The notes under the pieces: model-generated
Database searches by the model: none
The model's input: the letters and a program-made list of their open reading frames with translations, nothing else
What the model was told of the DNA's origin: nothing
NCBI GenBank assembly: GCA_031296935.1
Contig: JAVDPD010000008.1
Span: 1-64,000 of the forward strand
Source: Cerasicoccus maritimus
GTDB taxonomy: Bacteria; Verrucomicrobiota; Verrucomicrobiia; Opitutales; Cerasicoccaceae
DNA length: 64,000 bases
Reading direction: 5' to 3'
Translations under genes and position numbers: made by a program
In this document: positions 34,822-43,295 of the stretch, piece by piece
How positions within the stretch are numbered: the first letter of the stretch is position 1
Layout of the letters: each line of letters starts with the position of its first letter

Positions 34822-35983
34822 TTGGGTCGAACAGAAGAAAATGTGCATCGTCACGGCAATTCTGCCACGGCGCACCAGCAACGAAGTGACCGAGTTTTTG
34901 CTCGATAAACCAGCGCGCTTTTTGTTCGAGCTGGGGGCCCGCGGCACCTTGGTGAAGGACCGCTGGTATCAGTTTTTGCTGCCCGTGATCAGCCCCGAGC
35001 AGGAGATTATTCAGTTCCTGCTGCCGCACGACGAGGTGGACGTGATCATGGAGCAAATCGTCGCACTGGGCCAACTGCGGCTCGCGGGCGCGGGCGCGGT
35101 GTTCACACACCCTTGTGGTTCGTTTGTGGCGACGCCGGACTTCCCGGTTTGGCAAAATGGTGAGCATACGGAGGCAGGCCTGAGCATGCTCAAGTTTAAG
35201 CGCAACCTCGTGGGCATTGCGGCCACGGTGCAGACGTCGATTTCGGAAAACGTCGCACGCGCGGCGATCAAGGCTGGAGCGCATGGCCCCACGATTCACT
35301 ACTGCGAAGGCCGCGGCGTGCGCGACCGCTTGGGCATCCTGCGGTTTACGCAAAATCCGGACAAGGAAATCATTCGCGTCATCGTCGACGAAATGGACGC
35401 CGATGCCGTCTTTGAAGCTATGGCTACGGCGGGCCGCCTGACTGAGCCGGGGCGGGGGATTATTTACCAGATGGCGGTTTCACGCGGCTTGATCAAGCTG
35501 CCCGGCATTACGGAGTCGGCGCGGCATGCGGCGAGCATTCACCAGATTATTCATGCCATTGACGACCTGAAAGGCTGCGCGGACTGGCGCGCCACGAGTA
35601 ACCTGGTGGACGAGTCAAAGTCCTCGGGAGGGGCGCTTAGTTTTCTCGGCATTGGGACGCGTTCGCGTAAATACCTGTTTGATCTCGTCCGCATCACGTG
35701 TACCACGAAGCGCAAGAATCTCGACGTGTTGGTCGCGGCGGCATTGGAGGCTGGCGCGCCGGCCGTGACATCGGTTTTCGGCCGCTTCATGGAAAGCGAA
35801 TGCAAGGTGACGGGTGCCGGGGTGCGCATCAATCGCGAGCTCGGCAGCCTGCAAATGGTGCTGCCCAAGCATCAGGTCGAGGGCATCATCAATTCCCTCC
35901 GCAACGCGACCGACGAGCACGAGCTGGACACCGTGGCCATCTACACGTCACCCATTGAAAAGGTGCTGACTTACCTGGGCTAG
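34814..35983 (+). CDS. Triple PII-like (GlnB-fold) protein
   Basis: A 389-residue cytoplasmic protein consisting of three tandem PII-like ferredoxin folds. The first half-motifs are KMCIVTAILPRRTSNEVTEF (about 9-28), NLVGIAATVQTSISENVARA (about 130-149) and LFDLVRITCTTKRKNLDVLV (about 285-304), each followed by a Gly-rich strand (GARGTLV, GAHGPTIHYCEGRG, GAPAVTSVFGRF) and then a second alpha-beta unit (EIIQFLLPHDEVDVIMEQI, EIIRVIVDEMDADAVFEAM). No uridylylation Tyr of a typical T-loop is obvious. PII proteins usually work as homotrimers, so one chain could make a pseudo-trimer. It overlaps the DUF1538 gene and is presumed to regulate that membrane protein. Confidence 0.85.
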   Translation: MSDWVEQKKMCIVTAILPRRTSNEVTEFLLDKPARFLFELGARGTLVKDRWYQFLLPVISPEQEIIQFLLPHDEVDVIMEQIVALGQLRLAGAGAVFTHPCGSFVATPDFPVWQNGEHTEAGLSMLKFKRNLVGIAATVQTSISENVARAAIKAGAHGPTIHYCEGRGVRDRLGILRFTQNPDKEIIRVIVDEMDADAVFEAMATAGRLTEPGRGIIYQMAVSRGLIKLPGITESARHAASIHQIIHAIDDLKGCADWRATSNLVDESKSSGGALSFLGIGTRSRKYLFDLVRITCTTKRKNLDVLVAAALEAGAPAVTSVFGRFMESECKVTGAGVRINRELGSLQMVLPKHQVEGIINSLRNATDEHELDTVAIYTSPIEKVLTYLG

Positions 35984-35990
35984 GCCAGCT

Positions 35991-38474
35991 TTAGAGCCAG
36001 CCTTCTTTTTCCTGCGGGAACTCGCGCACCCAGATGCCGACGTCCATGCCGTTCAAATTCAGGCGGTGGTGGTGGCCGTCCATGCGGTGGTCGTTGATGC
36101 CCTCGTAATGCGCCTCCTGATTGTTTGCGAGGCAGGTCCAATACATGCCGTCGATGTCGTAGAGATTGATCGACTGCGATTCGCGGTGCGGGTTGATCGC
36201 AAACAGGAATTGTCGGGGGCCCAGTGCGCAATCGGCATTGAAGAGCATGGCCGCGGCGCTGTTTTTGTCGTTGTCGGATTTGAAGACGCGCAGGTAGCCG
36301 TTAGACGGGCTATCCCAGAGGCGGAGCAGTTCGCCCCATTCCGAGCGGCGGATGCCAATGAGCTCTTTGAAGAAATTGTGCGTTTTGCTGTAGCGCTGGA
36401 GGCGTCCGTAATCGAGCGCATTGATGTCGCCGCGCTGGTAGGTGTTGTTGATGCCCAACTTGCTGCGCAGGAAGTCCTGACCTTCGGAGAACATCGGGAT
36501 GCCAACGGAGCATAGACCAATCGCCGCCATAAGGTGCGTGCGCTGGATGTCGAGCTCGCTCGGGTGATCTCCATTGTGGTCGTTGTTGGTCGTGATCTTA
36601 TCGATCCAGCAACGGTCATCGTGCGACGCAGTGTAGTTAACGCTTTGCGCCGGCCAGGCCGCCATGTGGTCGAGGCAGCCCTTCATGTAATAGGCGAGGG
36701 CGTCGGCGTTGCTGAGGCCCTTCACGTAGTCGGCAATCGTGCTACGGTAGCCGTCGTTCCAAAACGCGTAGCCGGCGAGCCGGGTATCCCACTGAATGCC
36801 GCCACGGAAGCTCCACGGCTCGGCGATGAGGATGACGGACTCTTTGACCTTCTTGAGCGCGTCGCCGATTTCCTTGAGCGTCTCGATGGTAATGAGCTCC
36901 GCGAGGTCGAAGCGGAAGCCGTCCACATCGTAAGCTTCGACGAGGTAGGTTAGGCTGTCGATCATCAGGCGCTTGGCCATAGCGGCTTCGGCATTGAGCG
37001 TATTGCCGCAGCCGGACCAGTTGATGTATTCGCCGTCTGCTTCCAGATAAAAATAGTAGGCCTTGTCGATGCGCCCGAGGAAATTGGGCACGCCAACGTG
37101 GTTGTAAACGACATCGATCACGACCGCCAATTCGTGGTCGTGGCAGGTTTCCACCATGTCCAGAAATTCGTCGTTCTGCGTCGCCTTGGTTGGGTCGGTG
37201 CCATACCACGCCGAGGGCGAAAAGTAGTTTGTGGTCATGTAGCCCCAGTGATACTCTTCCTTGGTCGTGGAATCGAATTGCTGGATTGGCTGAAATTCCA
37301 AAGTGTTGGCGCCGAGCGTGCGCAGGTAGCACATGTCGTCATCCAAATAGGTCGTCACGCCCTTGAAGCCTAGGCGGTCTTCGGCAGGCATTTTCATCGG
37401 CGCCTTTGCGGCAATGTCGCGCACGTGCACCTCCAGCATGACGAGGTCTTGCCAGGGTGGCGGCTCGTTAATGGTTTTGGGCTTACGGATTTGACAGGTG
37501 TTGATCACGATGCCCGGGCCATCGTGGCTGACGGTCGCGCAGGCGTAGGGATCAAGAATCGGCTCATCGGGCATGAACTCGGTCGTGATGCCGTCGTTTT
37601 CGCCGTCGACGTAGTAGGAGTAAAACCAGCCGTGGAGGTTGCCCTTGAGCGTGACTTCCCAGCAGAGTTTATCTTCCGTCAGCACCATGTCGTAATGGTT
37701 GACGAACTCGCAATCCATGCTGTCGTAGAGCTCCAAAATGACGCCCTTCGCGCGTGGCGCAAACAGGCGGAAAACCGTCGTGCGGCCACGGACCGTTGAG
37801 CCGAGCAAGGCGTCGGTTTTCAGGTCGTAAAACCCAAGACCTGGCTTGATGAGCTGTAAGTTGCGGATGGTGCCTTTGTCATGCCAACCGATGCGGCACA
37901 CGCGGTCCATGCCGCGCTCGCCATTGGCCACTTCAAATTCAAAGGCGTGGTTGCCGCTGCGATTGAGATCGAGGACGTAGTTGGCGTTTTTGGCCTTGTC
38001 GTATTCGACGTTGGGCGCGCAACGCAGGGGTGTGAGCCAATGCCAGTCCAGCGTGACGAATTTAAAAATGATCTTATGCGTTGCCGTGCCCATGACGCCA
38101 CCGGGAACTTTGACTGCGTAATAGGTTTCTCCCTGAGCATCCTCCTCGGCAACAAGGGTCCAAAGCTTTTCTTTTTCGTCGCGGCCCCAGTTGTTAAATG
38201 GCCCCGCCACGCGGACTGGATTGTTGGCGAAATCCACGTGTGGAAAGCGCTTTGGGTCCAGGCAGAATACGGTGTCGTCGCCGTCCTGATAAAAGCCGGT
38301 AAACTTGGCTAGCTCCACCGGGTCCATGCGCTGCACTTTGCCGATTTCCAAGCCGTCGGCATCCAGGTAAAATTCAGGAAAAGCAGCGATGTCCCAATTG
38401 CGCTGCATGAGGACGACACCTTTGCCGGGCGCGGTCCAGTAGGCAGCATGAATGCGGCGCGATGGAGTGCTCAT
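35991..38474 (-). CDS. GH13 alpha-glucan debranching/pullulanase-like enzyme
   Basis: An 827-residue alpha-amylase-superfamily protein. N-terminal CBM-like (about 80-230) and CBM48-like (about 235-340, GRTTVFRLFAPRAKGVILEL) beta domains precede the barrel. Conserved regions: VVIDVVYNHVG (I), DGFRFDLAELI with the Asp nucleophile (II), VILIAEPWS with the acid Glu (III) and YTASHDDRCW (IV). The last is NHD in most GH13 enzymes, here SHD. The set fits pullulanase or isoamylase (debranching) rather than amylase. No signal peptide, so cytoplasmic. It is the last gene of a leftward unit with glgA 15 bp upstream, implying glycogen-type polymer trimming. Confidence 0.92.
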   Translation of the reverse strand: MSTPSRRIHAAYWTAPGKGVVLMQRNWDIAAFPEFYLDADGLEIGKVQRMDPVELAKFTGFYQDGDDTVFCLDPKRFPHVDFANNPVRVAGPFNNWGRDEKEKLWTLVAEEDAQGETYYAVKVPGGVMGTATHKIIFKFVTLDWHWLTPLRCAPNVEYDKAKNANYVLDLNRSGNHAFEFEVANGERGMDRVCRIGWHDKGTIRNLQLIKPGLGFYDLKTDALLGSTVRGRTTVFRLFAPRAKGVILELYDSMDCEFVNHYDMVLTEDKLCWEVTLKGNLHGWFYSYYVDGENDGITTEFMPDEPILDPYACATVSHDGPGIVINTCQIRKPKTINEPPPWQDLVMLEVHVRDIAAKAPMKMPAEDRLGFKGVTTYLDDDMCYLRTLGANTLEFQPIQQFDSTTKEEYHWGYMTTNYFSPSAWYGTDPTKATQNDEFLDMVETCHDHELAVVIDVVYNHVGVPNFLGRIDKAYYFYLEADGEYINWSGCGNTLNAEAAMAKRLMIDSLTYLVEAYDVDGFRFDLAELITIETLKEIGDALKKVKESVILIAEPWSFRGGIQWDTRLAGYAFWNDGYRSTIADYVKGLSNADALAYYMKGCLDHMAAWPAQSVNYTASHDDRCWIDKITTNNDHNGDHPSELDIQRTHLMAAIGLCSVGIPMFSEGQDFLRSKLGINNTYQRGDINALDYGRLQRYSKTHNFFKELIGIRRSEWGELLRLWDSPSNGYLRVFKSDNDKNSAAAMLFNADCALGPRQFLFAINPHRESQSINLYDIDGMYWTCLANNQEAHYEGINDHRMDGHHHRLNLNGMDVGIWVREFPQEKEGWL

Positions 38475-38489
38475 AATGGCCGGGCCAGT

Positions 38490-40280
38490 TTACTTGGCCC
38501 GAATGTAGTTGTAGATGTTTAAGTAGTGCTGACCCGGAACGTTCCACGAGTAGTCCGTCTTCATGGCGTTGAGCATGAGGTTGCGGAAGTGGTCCGGGAA
38601 CATGTAATAGCAGCTGATGGCGCGCGATAAAGCACTTTCGATGCCGCCGTAGTCGTCGTTGTGGAAAACGTAGCCATTGCGCTGGTCCAAGGGCTTGTCG
38701 GCGTAGTCCTTGTCGAAAACGGTGTCGGCCAGGCCGCCCACGGCGCGGACCAGCGGTACCGTGCCGTAGCGCATGGCGATCAGCTGGGTGAGGCCGCAAG
38801 GCTCGTAACGGCTCGGCACGACCATCATGTCCGCGCCAGCGTAAATCAAATGTGCGAGCTCTTCGTTGAAGCCGACTTCGATATGGCTGTCCGGGTTTTC
38901 GTTGATCTCACCCTTAAGACGCCAGAAATAGCTGTCGATCGACGGGTCCGGGCTGCTGCCCAGCATAACGAATTGTGCGCCGTGGTTCACGCAGTAGAAG
39001 AGGGCATGGCGGACGAGCTCAAGGCCCTTTTGCGGATCGAGTCGGCCAACAAATGCGATGATCGGTTTTTCGTTGTCCGCCATGAGCAGGCGTTCGCGGA
39101 GCGCGCGCTTGTTCTCGTACTTCGCCTCGATGTTTTCGATGCTGTAGTGGCTCGGAATGTGGGTGTCGCTCTCGGGATTCCAGACCTCGTAGTCGATGCC
39201 ATTGAGCACGCCGCCGTACTTGCCGCCGTGGACGTGTAACGCGGGCTCCAAGCCAAAGCCCTGGCCCTTGTCTCTGGCTTCACCCGCGTGCGTTGGGGAA
39301 ACCGTGGTGATGAAGTTCGAATAAACGATGCCGCCCTTCATCAGGTTGACTGTGCCCGGGTGATTGTAGTCGCCGAGGCGTTCGTGGCCCAGGTAGTAAT
39401 CGTGGCGGTAGAGACCGGCTGCATCGAGCAGGTTCACGCCACAGAGGCCCTGATGCTTGAAGTTGTGAATCGTGTAGCACACGCGGCAATCATGCATGCC
39501 GAGGCGGTGATAGATTTCCCACTGGTAAACGGGCACGAGGCCGGTCTGCCAGTCGTGGCAATGGATGATGTTCGGGCGCTTGCCGGACTTGAGCAGGAAC
39601 TCCATGGCTGCGCGTGAGAAGAACGCGAAGCGGAAGGTGTCGTCGTGGTCGCCGTAGAACTTATTGCGGTCGAAGAAGCAATCGTTGGAATGCGGCTCGA
39701 TGAAGTAGCACTTGCGGCCGTAAACGTAGCCAAAATAGACAGAGCAGTGGATCGCGCCTTCGCCCCACGGCACCCAAAGATCGTCAAAGCAGCGCTCCAG
39801 ACCGTAGATGTGGTCGTAGCGCATGTTGTTGTATTTGGGCAAAATGATCTCCACGGCGTGGCCACGAATTTGCAGCTCCCAAGTCAGGCCGAAAACGACG
39901 TCGGCGAGGCCACCCACTTTGGCGACGGGGGAGAGCTCGGGCGTGATGTGCACGGTGTAAAGCGAGGGAATCTCGTCGTGCAGGAAAACGTTATGCAGGT
40001 CCGTGCCCTCGGCCACGGTTGGGTCAGCATTGATCGGCGCGGCTTCTTCCAATGCGCTGAGCTCTTCCTGCGCTTGAGCGGCCTTGGCGGTCTGGGCCAT
40101 TTCCTCGAAATCAACGACGTCCTTGCCGCGCTTTTTCGCTTTGGGAGCAGCGGGGGGCGGGGCGGACTTCTTGGCCGCGACTTTCTTCGTTGTCTTGGCG
40201 GCTTTTTTGGCCGGTTTGGGTTGAGCAGACGTCTTGGGGGCGGCGCTGGTCGATTCGGTAGGATTCGCTTTTTGTTTCAC
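38490..40280 (-). CDS. glgA: Glycogen synthase with Lys/Ala/Pro N-terminal tail
   Basis: Adds glucose from ADP-glucose (or UDP-glucose) to the alpha-1,4 glucan end. The GT5 core starts at about residue 108: HITPELSPVAKVGGLADVV with the K-x-G-G-L substrate-binding motif, then HCHDWQTGLVP, NGIDYEVWNP at about 366, FVGRLDPQKG and the C-terminal SRYEPCGLTQLIAMRYG with the conserved Glu. Core length is normal (about 490). The first about 50 residues (KKAAKTTKKVAAKKSAPP and similar) form a basic histone-H1-like low-complexity tail, followed by an acidic Ala/Glu stretch, not typical of GlgA. It sits between a GH57 gene and a GH13 gene on the same strand. Confidence 0.95.
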   Translation of the reverse strand: MKQKANPTESTSAAPKTSAQPKPAKKAAKTTKKVAAKKSAPPPAAPKAKKRGKDVVDFEEMAQTAKAAQAQEELSALEEAAPINADPTVAEGTDLHNVFLHDEIPSLYTVHITPELSPVAKVGGLADVVFGLTWELQIRGHAVEIILPKYNNMRYDHIYGLERCFDDLWVPWGEGAIHCSVYFGYVYGRKCYFIEPHSNDCFFDRNKFYGDHDDTFRFAFFSRAAMEFLLKSGKRPNIIHCHDWQTGLVPVYQWEIYHRLGMHDCRVCYTIHNFKHQGLCGVNLLDAAGLYRHDYYLGHERLGDYNHPGTVNLMKGGIVYSNFITTVSPTHAGEARDKGQGFGLEPALHVHGGKYGGVLNGIDYEVWNPESDTHIPSHYSIENIEAKYENKRALRERLLMADNEKPIIAFVGRLDPQKGLELVRHALFYCVNHGAQFVMLGSSPDPSIDSYFWRLKGEINENPDSHIEVGFNEELAHLIYAGADMMVVPSRYEPCGLTQLIAMRYGTVPLVRAVGGLADTVFDKDYADKPLDQRNGYVFHNDDYGGIESALSRAISCYYMFPDHFRNLMLNAMKTDYSWNVPGQHYLNIYNYIRAK

Positions 40281-40334
40281 AGCAGCTTTAGAAATGGTTC
40301 CGTAGAGTGATGGCTCTTAATTGAGGTTGTAGAT

Positions 40335-41855
40335 TTACGCCTGAAAGTAAAGGTCAGGCTCAAGGTTCAGATCAGGAAAAATCGGGTCGAGTTGTTCGAG
40401 GGCGGTTAGCGTCTCGAGATCAATCGTATCTTGGCGCAATTGCCTTAGCAAAAATTGAAAACGGCCCAAATGCCGACGCAGGCGTTCTTCTGCATACTGG
40501 GCGGTGGCGCCGGCACGTAGCATGAAAGGCCAGTCTGAGGCCTGAGCGAGCAACAGCTCGCGGGTTAATTGCTGGATGGCGCGGTGCTGCAATGGCGTGA
40601 CGGGCATGGCTTCCAGCCAATAGCCCAGCTCGCGGTCGGCGGCTTGGAGCAGCGGGTAAATCCAGTCCGTCTCGTTGTTGATCCAAAATGAATAATCGCT
40701 GCGGCGGCCCCAGGTGGACGCGGCAGGTTGCTCAACTGGAACTTCCTCCACTGCCGCCAGCGCGGCCGTAGGTGAGGCAAAATCCATAGCGTTCGCGGTC
40801 TGGCCTTTGATTAACACTTCCTGCAACCAATGCGGACCTTCGTGCCACCAATGGCCAAACAGCTCGGCATCGAATGGCAGGAAAATAAATTCATCGCCCA
40901 CGGAATCGAGCGCGGACACGAAATCCGCGGCATCGGCTTCGGCCTGAATGCGCGCTTGCGAGGCGTCGTACCAATCCTTCTCGTTGCTGCCGGTGACGCG
41001 CCAGTATTTCAGGCCGAGCGGGAGGCTGTCGCCATTGGGTAGGCGGTAGAGCCCGGCTTGCTCGGCGGACAGCTCGGTCACGGCGTCGTGGTGGAATTCT
41101 CGATAATGTGCATTGCCTGGGTAGCCGACTCGCGCATCCCAAACTTTGCGGGACAAAGTTCCATTACGCGCGATGGCGCGTATGCCGTTGGGACACTCGC
41201 GAATGGTTGGCCCGCCCATGTTTTCAACGGCAAACCACTCGACGTCGACTTCGGCTAGGTCGTTTTCAAGCCCGGGGTAGTAGGCGCATTCCGGCAGCCA
41301 AAAGCCCGTTGGCTTGAGCCCCGTGTGCGCTTCGAACGTTTCCACGCCGACTTGGATTTGCAGGCGTCGGCTGAGCGGCGTTTGCTGGTAGGCGGGTAAG
41401 AAGGCGTGGGTCGCGGCGGTGGTCAGCAGCTCAACTTTGCCTGCGCGCGCCAAGCTGGCCCAGATGTCGGGCAGTGTTTGGCCATTGCTTAAAAATTCGG
41501 AGTGCAGGCTATGTGCTCGCTGACGGTAGTGGTGCGCAAGTTCGCGTCGCTGAAAGGGCAGGGAGGCATCATTTTCTTCCCTCTCCAAAATCGCAGTGTA
41601 GCGGTCGATGTGCGCGGCGTAGCGTTCGGCAAACTGCGGGTGCGACCAGAGCTCCAGCAGCGTTGGCGAGAGCGACACCGCCAGCATGGGCGCGATTGTC
41701 TTGGGCAGACTGCTGATGAGCTCCAACAGCGGCAGGTAGCAGTTGGTTACGGCTTCATAAAGCCAGCATTCTTCCAATGAAATGGGCAACTCCGGGCGCA
41801 TGCCGTAGGGCAAATGCGCGTGTAATAAAACGCTTACAGTTTTGGCGGCGGTCAC
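40335..41855 (-). CDS. GH57-family glucan enzyme (DUF1957-like), copy 1
   Basis: A 506-residue cytoplasmic GH57-type protein related to archaeal/bacterial 1,4-alpha-glucan branching enzyme. The start VSVLLHAHLPYGM has the conserved HAHLP motif (about 11-15). The catalytic Glu is in TGFWLPECAYYPGLE at about 186-200, and the Asp in FLPFDAELFGHWWHEGP at about 346-362. Starts at GTG 41855, overlapping the DUF4912 stop by four bases (GTGA). It is a paralogue of the 44885-46471 protein (same HAHLP, WxPECAYYPGL and PFDAELFGHWW blocks, similar length) but more divergent between blocks. Confidence 0.88.
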   Translation of the reverse strand: MTAAKTVSVLLHAHLPYGMRPELPISLEECWLYEAVTNCYLPLLELISSLPKTIAPMLAVSLSPTLLELWSHPQFAERYAAHIDRYTAILEREENDASLPFQRRELAHHYRQRAHSLHSEFLSNGQTLPDIWASLARAGKVELLTTAATHAFLPAYQQTPLSRRLQIQVGVETFEAHTGLKPTGFWLPECAYYPGLENDLAEVDVEWFAVENMGGPTIRECPNGIRAIARNGTLSRKVWDARVGYPGNAHYREFHHDAVTELSAEQAGLYRLPNGDSLPLGLKYWRVTGSNEKDWYDASQARIQAEADAADFVSALDSVGDEFIFLPFDAELFGHWWHEGPHWLQEVLIKGQTANAMDFASPTAALAAVEEVPVEQPAASTWGRRSDYSFWINNETDWIYPLLQAADRELGYWLEAMPVTPLQHRAIQQLTRELLLAQASDWPFMLRAGATAQYAEERLRRHLGRFQFLLRQLRQDTIDLETLTALEQLDPIFPDLNLEPDLYFQA

Positions 41856-43129
41856 GCTTCGGCAATTAGGCTCAAGCCGGGCAGGAGTAGCGCGCCATTG
41901 GGCATTGCGCGGTGGAGCGAGAAACAGCCCTGGTCGTCGACCGGGACATCGGGCGGAAGCAGCTTCAGGTAAGACTCATCATTGATGCGGCCTTCAATCG
42001 ATACAGATGCGTGGATTTCGAGCAGCGGCTGGCCGGTCGCCGCATCCTTGGCCAGTTCGAGCGCGTTCGAGCCGTTCACGGGGCTCATGCCCGCAGTGAT
42101 GAAAAGGGGAAGCACTTCGGCAAAGCCGCTCAACTTGCGCACGACTTTAAATTGTCCGCCGGGCAGCGGGGTGATCAGCTTGCCGCCAAGGGCCAGCTTC
42201 ATGCCGACGCCGAGTTTGCCATTGATGGTCAATTCGGCGCGCAGATTGATCGGCGAATGCGTATCCCAGCTGTCGGCCCATTGGCTGGCGAAGAGCTCCG
42301 AAGCGCCCGCAGAGTCAGGCAGCTCGGCATTGGCCGGGGGCTGGTCGCTGGCAGCAGGCTTGTCCGTAGCAGCGTCCGCAGGCAGCTTGAGCTCCTTGCA
42401 GTTGCCGCTGATAATCGCATCGTGGATCTCGGATTCATCCAGCACCACTTTGCGCTGAAGCTGCACGATGTCAGCTTCGGGCAAGGACTCGCCATCGACA
42501 CGCTTAAAGAACGCCAGCTCATTGGGAGACTTGAGCAGCTCTTCCGGTAAATTACTCAGCCGCGGCAGACGCGCAATAATGGCGCTTTCATTGAGAGCGT
42601 TCAGTGCGACCTCCGGATTAGCCTGACGGCTGACGGGCGGCGTCGGTTGAGGCTCCGGGCTGGGCGCTGGTGCAGGCTTCACCGAAGGCTGGGGGAGGGC
42701 GACCGAGCCCGCGCGCACGAGCGGGCGAAAGTGTCCCTGGGCATTCTTCAAGCCAACGACGGCTCCTACATTTTGCGGCGTGGATTGTAAGTCAAAATAA
42801 CCGCTATTGTTAAGCCCTTCGACGGGAAAATCCTTCGTGGAATTGGCCTCTGCGAAGTTCGTTGATTCCGAGCCAAAATTATAGGTGCGCAAAATAAGAT
42901 TTACTTCTTCATCGCCTACGCCGAGCACCTGCCGACCTTCTTCCAGCAGCTCTGGGTTCAAGGCCCAGTGCGCATGGATACGCCCTGGTGACACTGGCAG
43001 GATCATCAAATTGGGTTGATGTGGCGCCGAAAATTTAATCTCCTGGCTGTCAATCACATCGGAAAGACTGGATAGGGCGTCGAAAGCCATATGGGGGTCT
43101 TGATCAACTCGTGATTGCGAACTGGACAT
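41852..43129 (-). CDS. DUF4912 protein
   Basis: A 425-residue protein with an N-terminal DUF4912 domain (about 30-145): the W-containing IHAHWALNPELLEEGR, LILRTYNF, NSGYFDLQ and GHFRPLVRAG elements are typical. A Pro-rich linker with several hydrophobic patches follows (PSVKPAPAPSPEPQPTPP), then a poorly recognised C-terminal region with GVGMKLALGGKLITPLPGG and GFAEVLPLFITAG that may contain a second beta domain. DUF4912 is a domain of unknown function, found in bacteria beside glucan-metabolism genes. ATG at 43129 preferred. It opens the leftward glucan unit and faces the DUF4912-glycosyltransferase fusion across a 166-bp divergent promoter region. Confidence 0.8.
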   Translation of the reverse strand: MSSSQSRVDQDPHMAFDALSSLSDVIDSQEIKFSAPHQPNLMILPVSPGRIHAHWALNPELLEEGRQVLGVGDEEVNLILRTYNFGSESTNFAEANSTKDFPVEGLNNSGYFDLQSTPQNVGAVVGLKNAQGHFRPLVRAGSVALPQPSVKPAPAPSPEPQPTPPVSRQANPEVALNALNESAIIARLPRLSNLPEELLKSPNELAFFKRVDGESLPEADIVQLQRKVVLDESEIHDAIISGNCKELKLPADAATDKPAASDQPPANAELPDSAGASELFASQWADSWDTHSPINLRAELTINGKLGVGMKLALGGKLITPLPGGQFKVVRKLSGFAEVLPLFITAGMSPVNGSNALELAKDAATGQPLLEIHASVSIEGRINDESYLKLLPPDVPVDDQGCFSLHRAMPNGALLLPGLSLIAEA

Positions 43130-43295
43130 TGAGTTGATCAGGATGATTCGAGGTTTTACTGAGTCAAGTGTATTAAAAGATGTCGCATGCCCCGTGCCAG
43201 CCTGTTGCCCGACATGGAAATTTATCAAAAAAGCCTTTAAACTTGAACCTTGTCACGGGACTTGCTGATGTTGGCGTCCCCACTACGACCCACAC

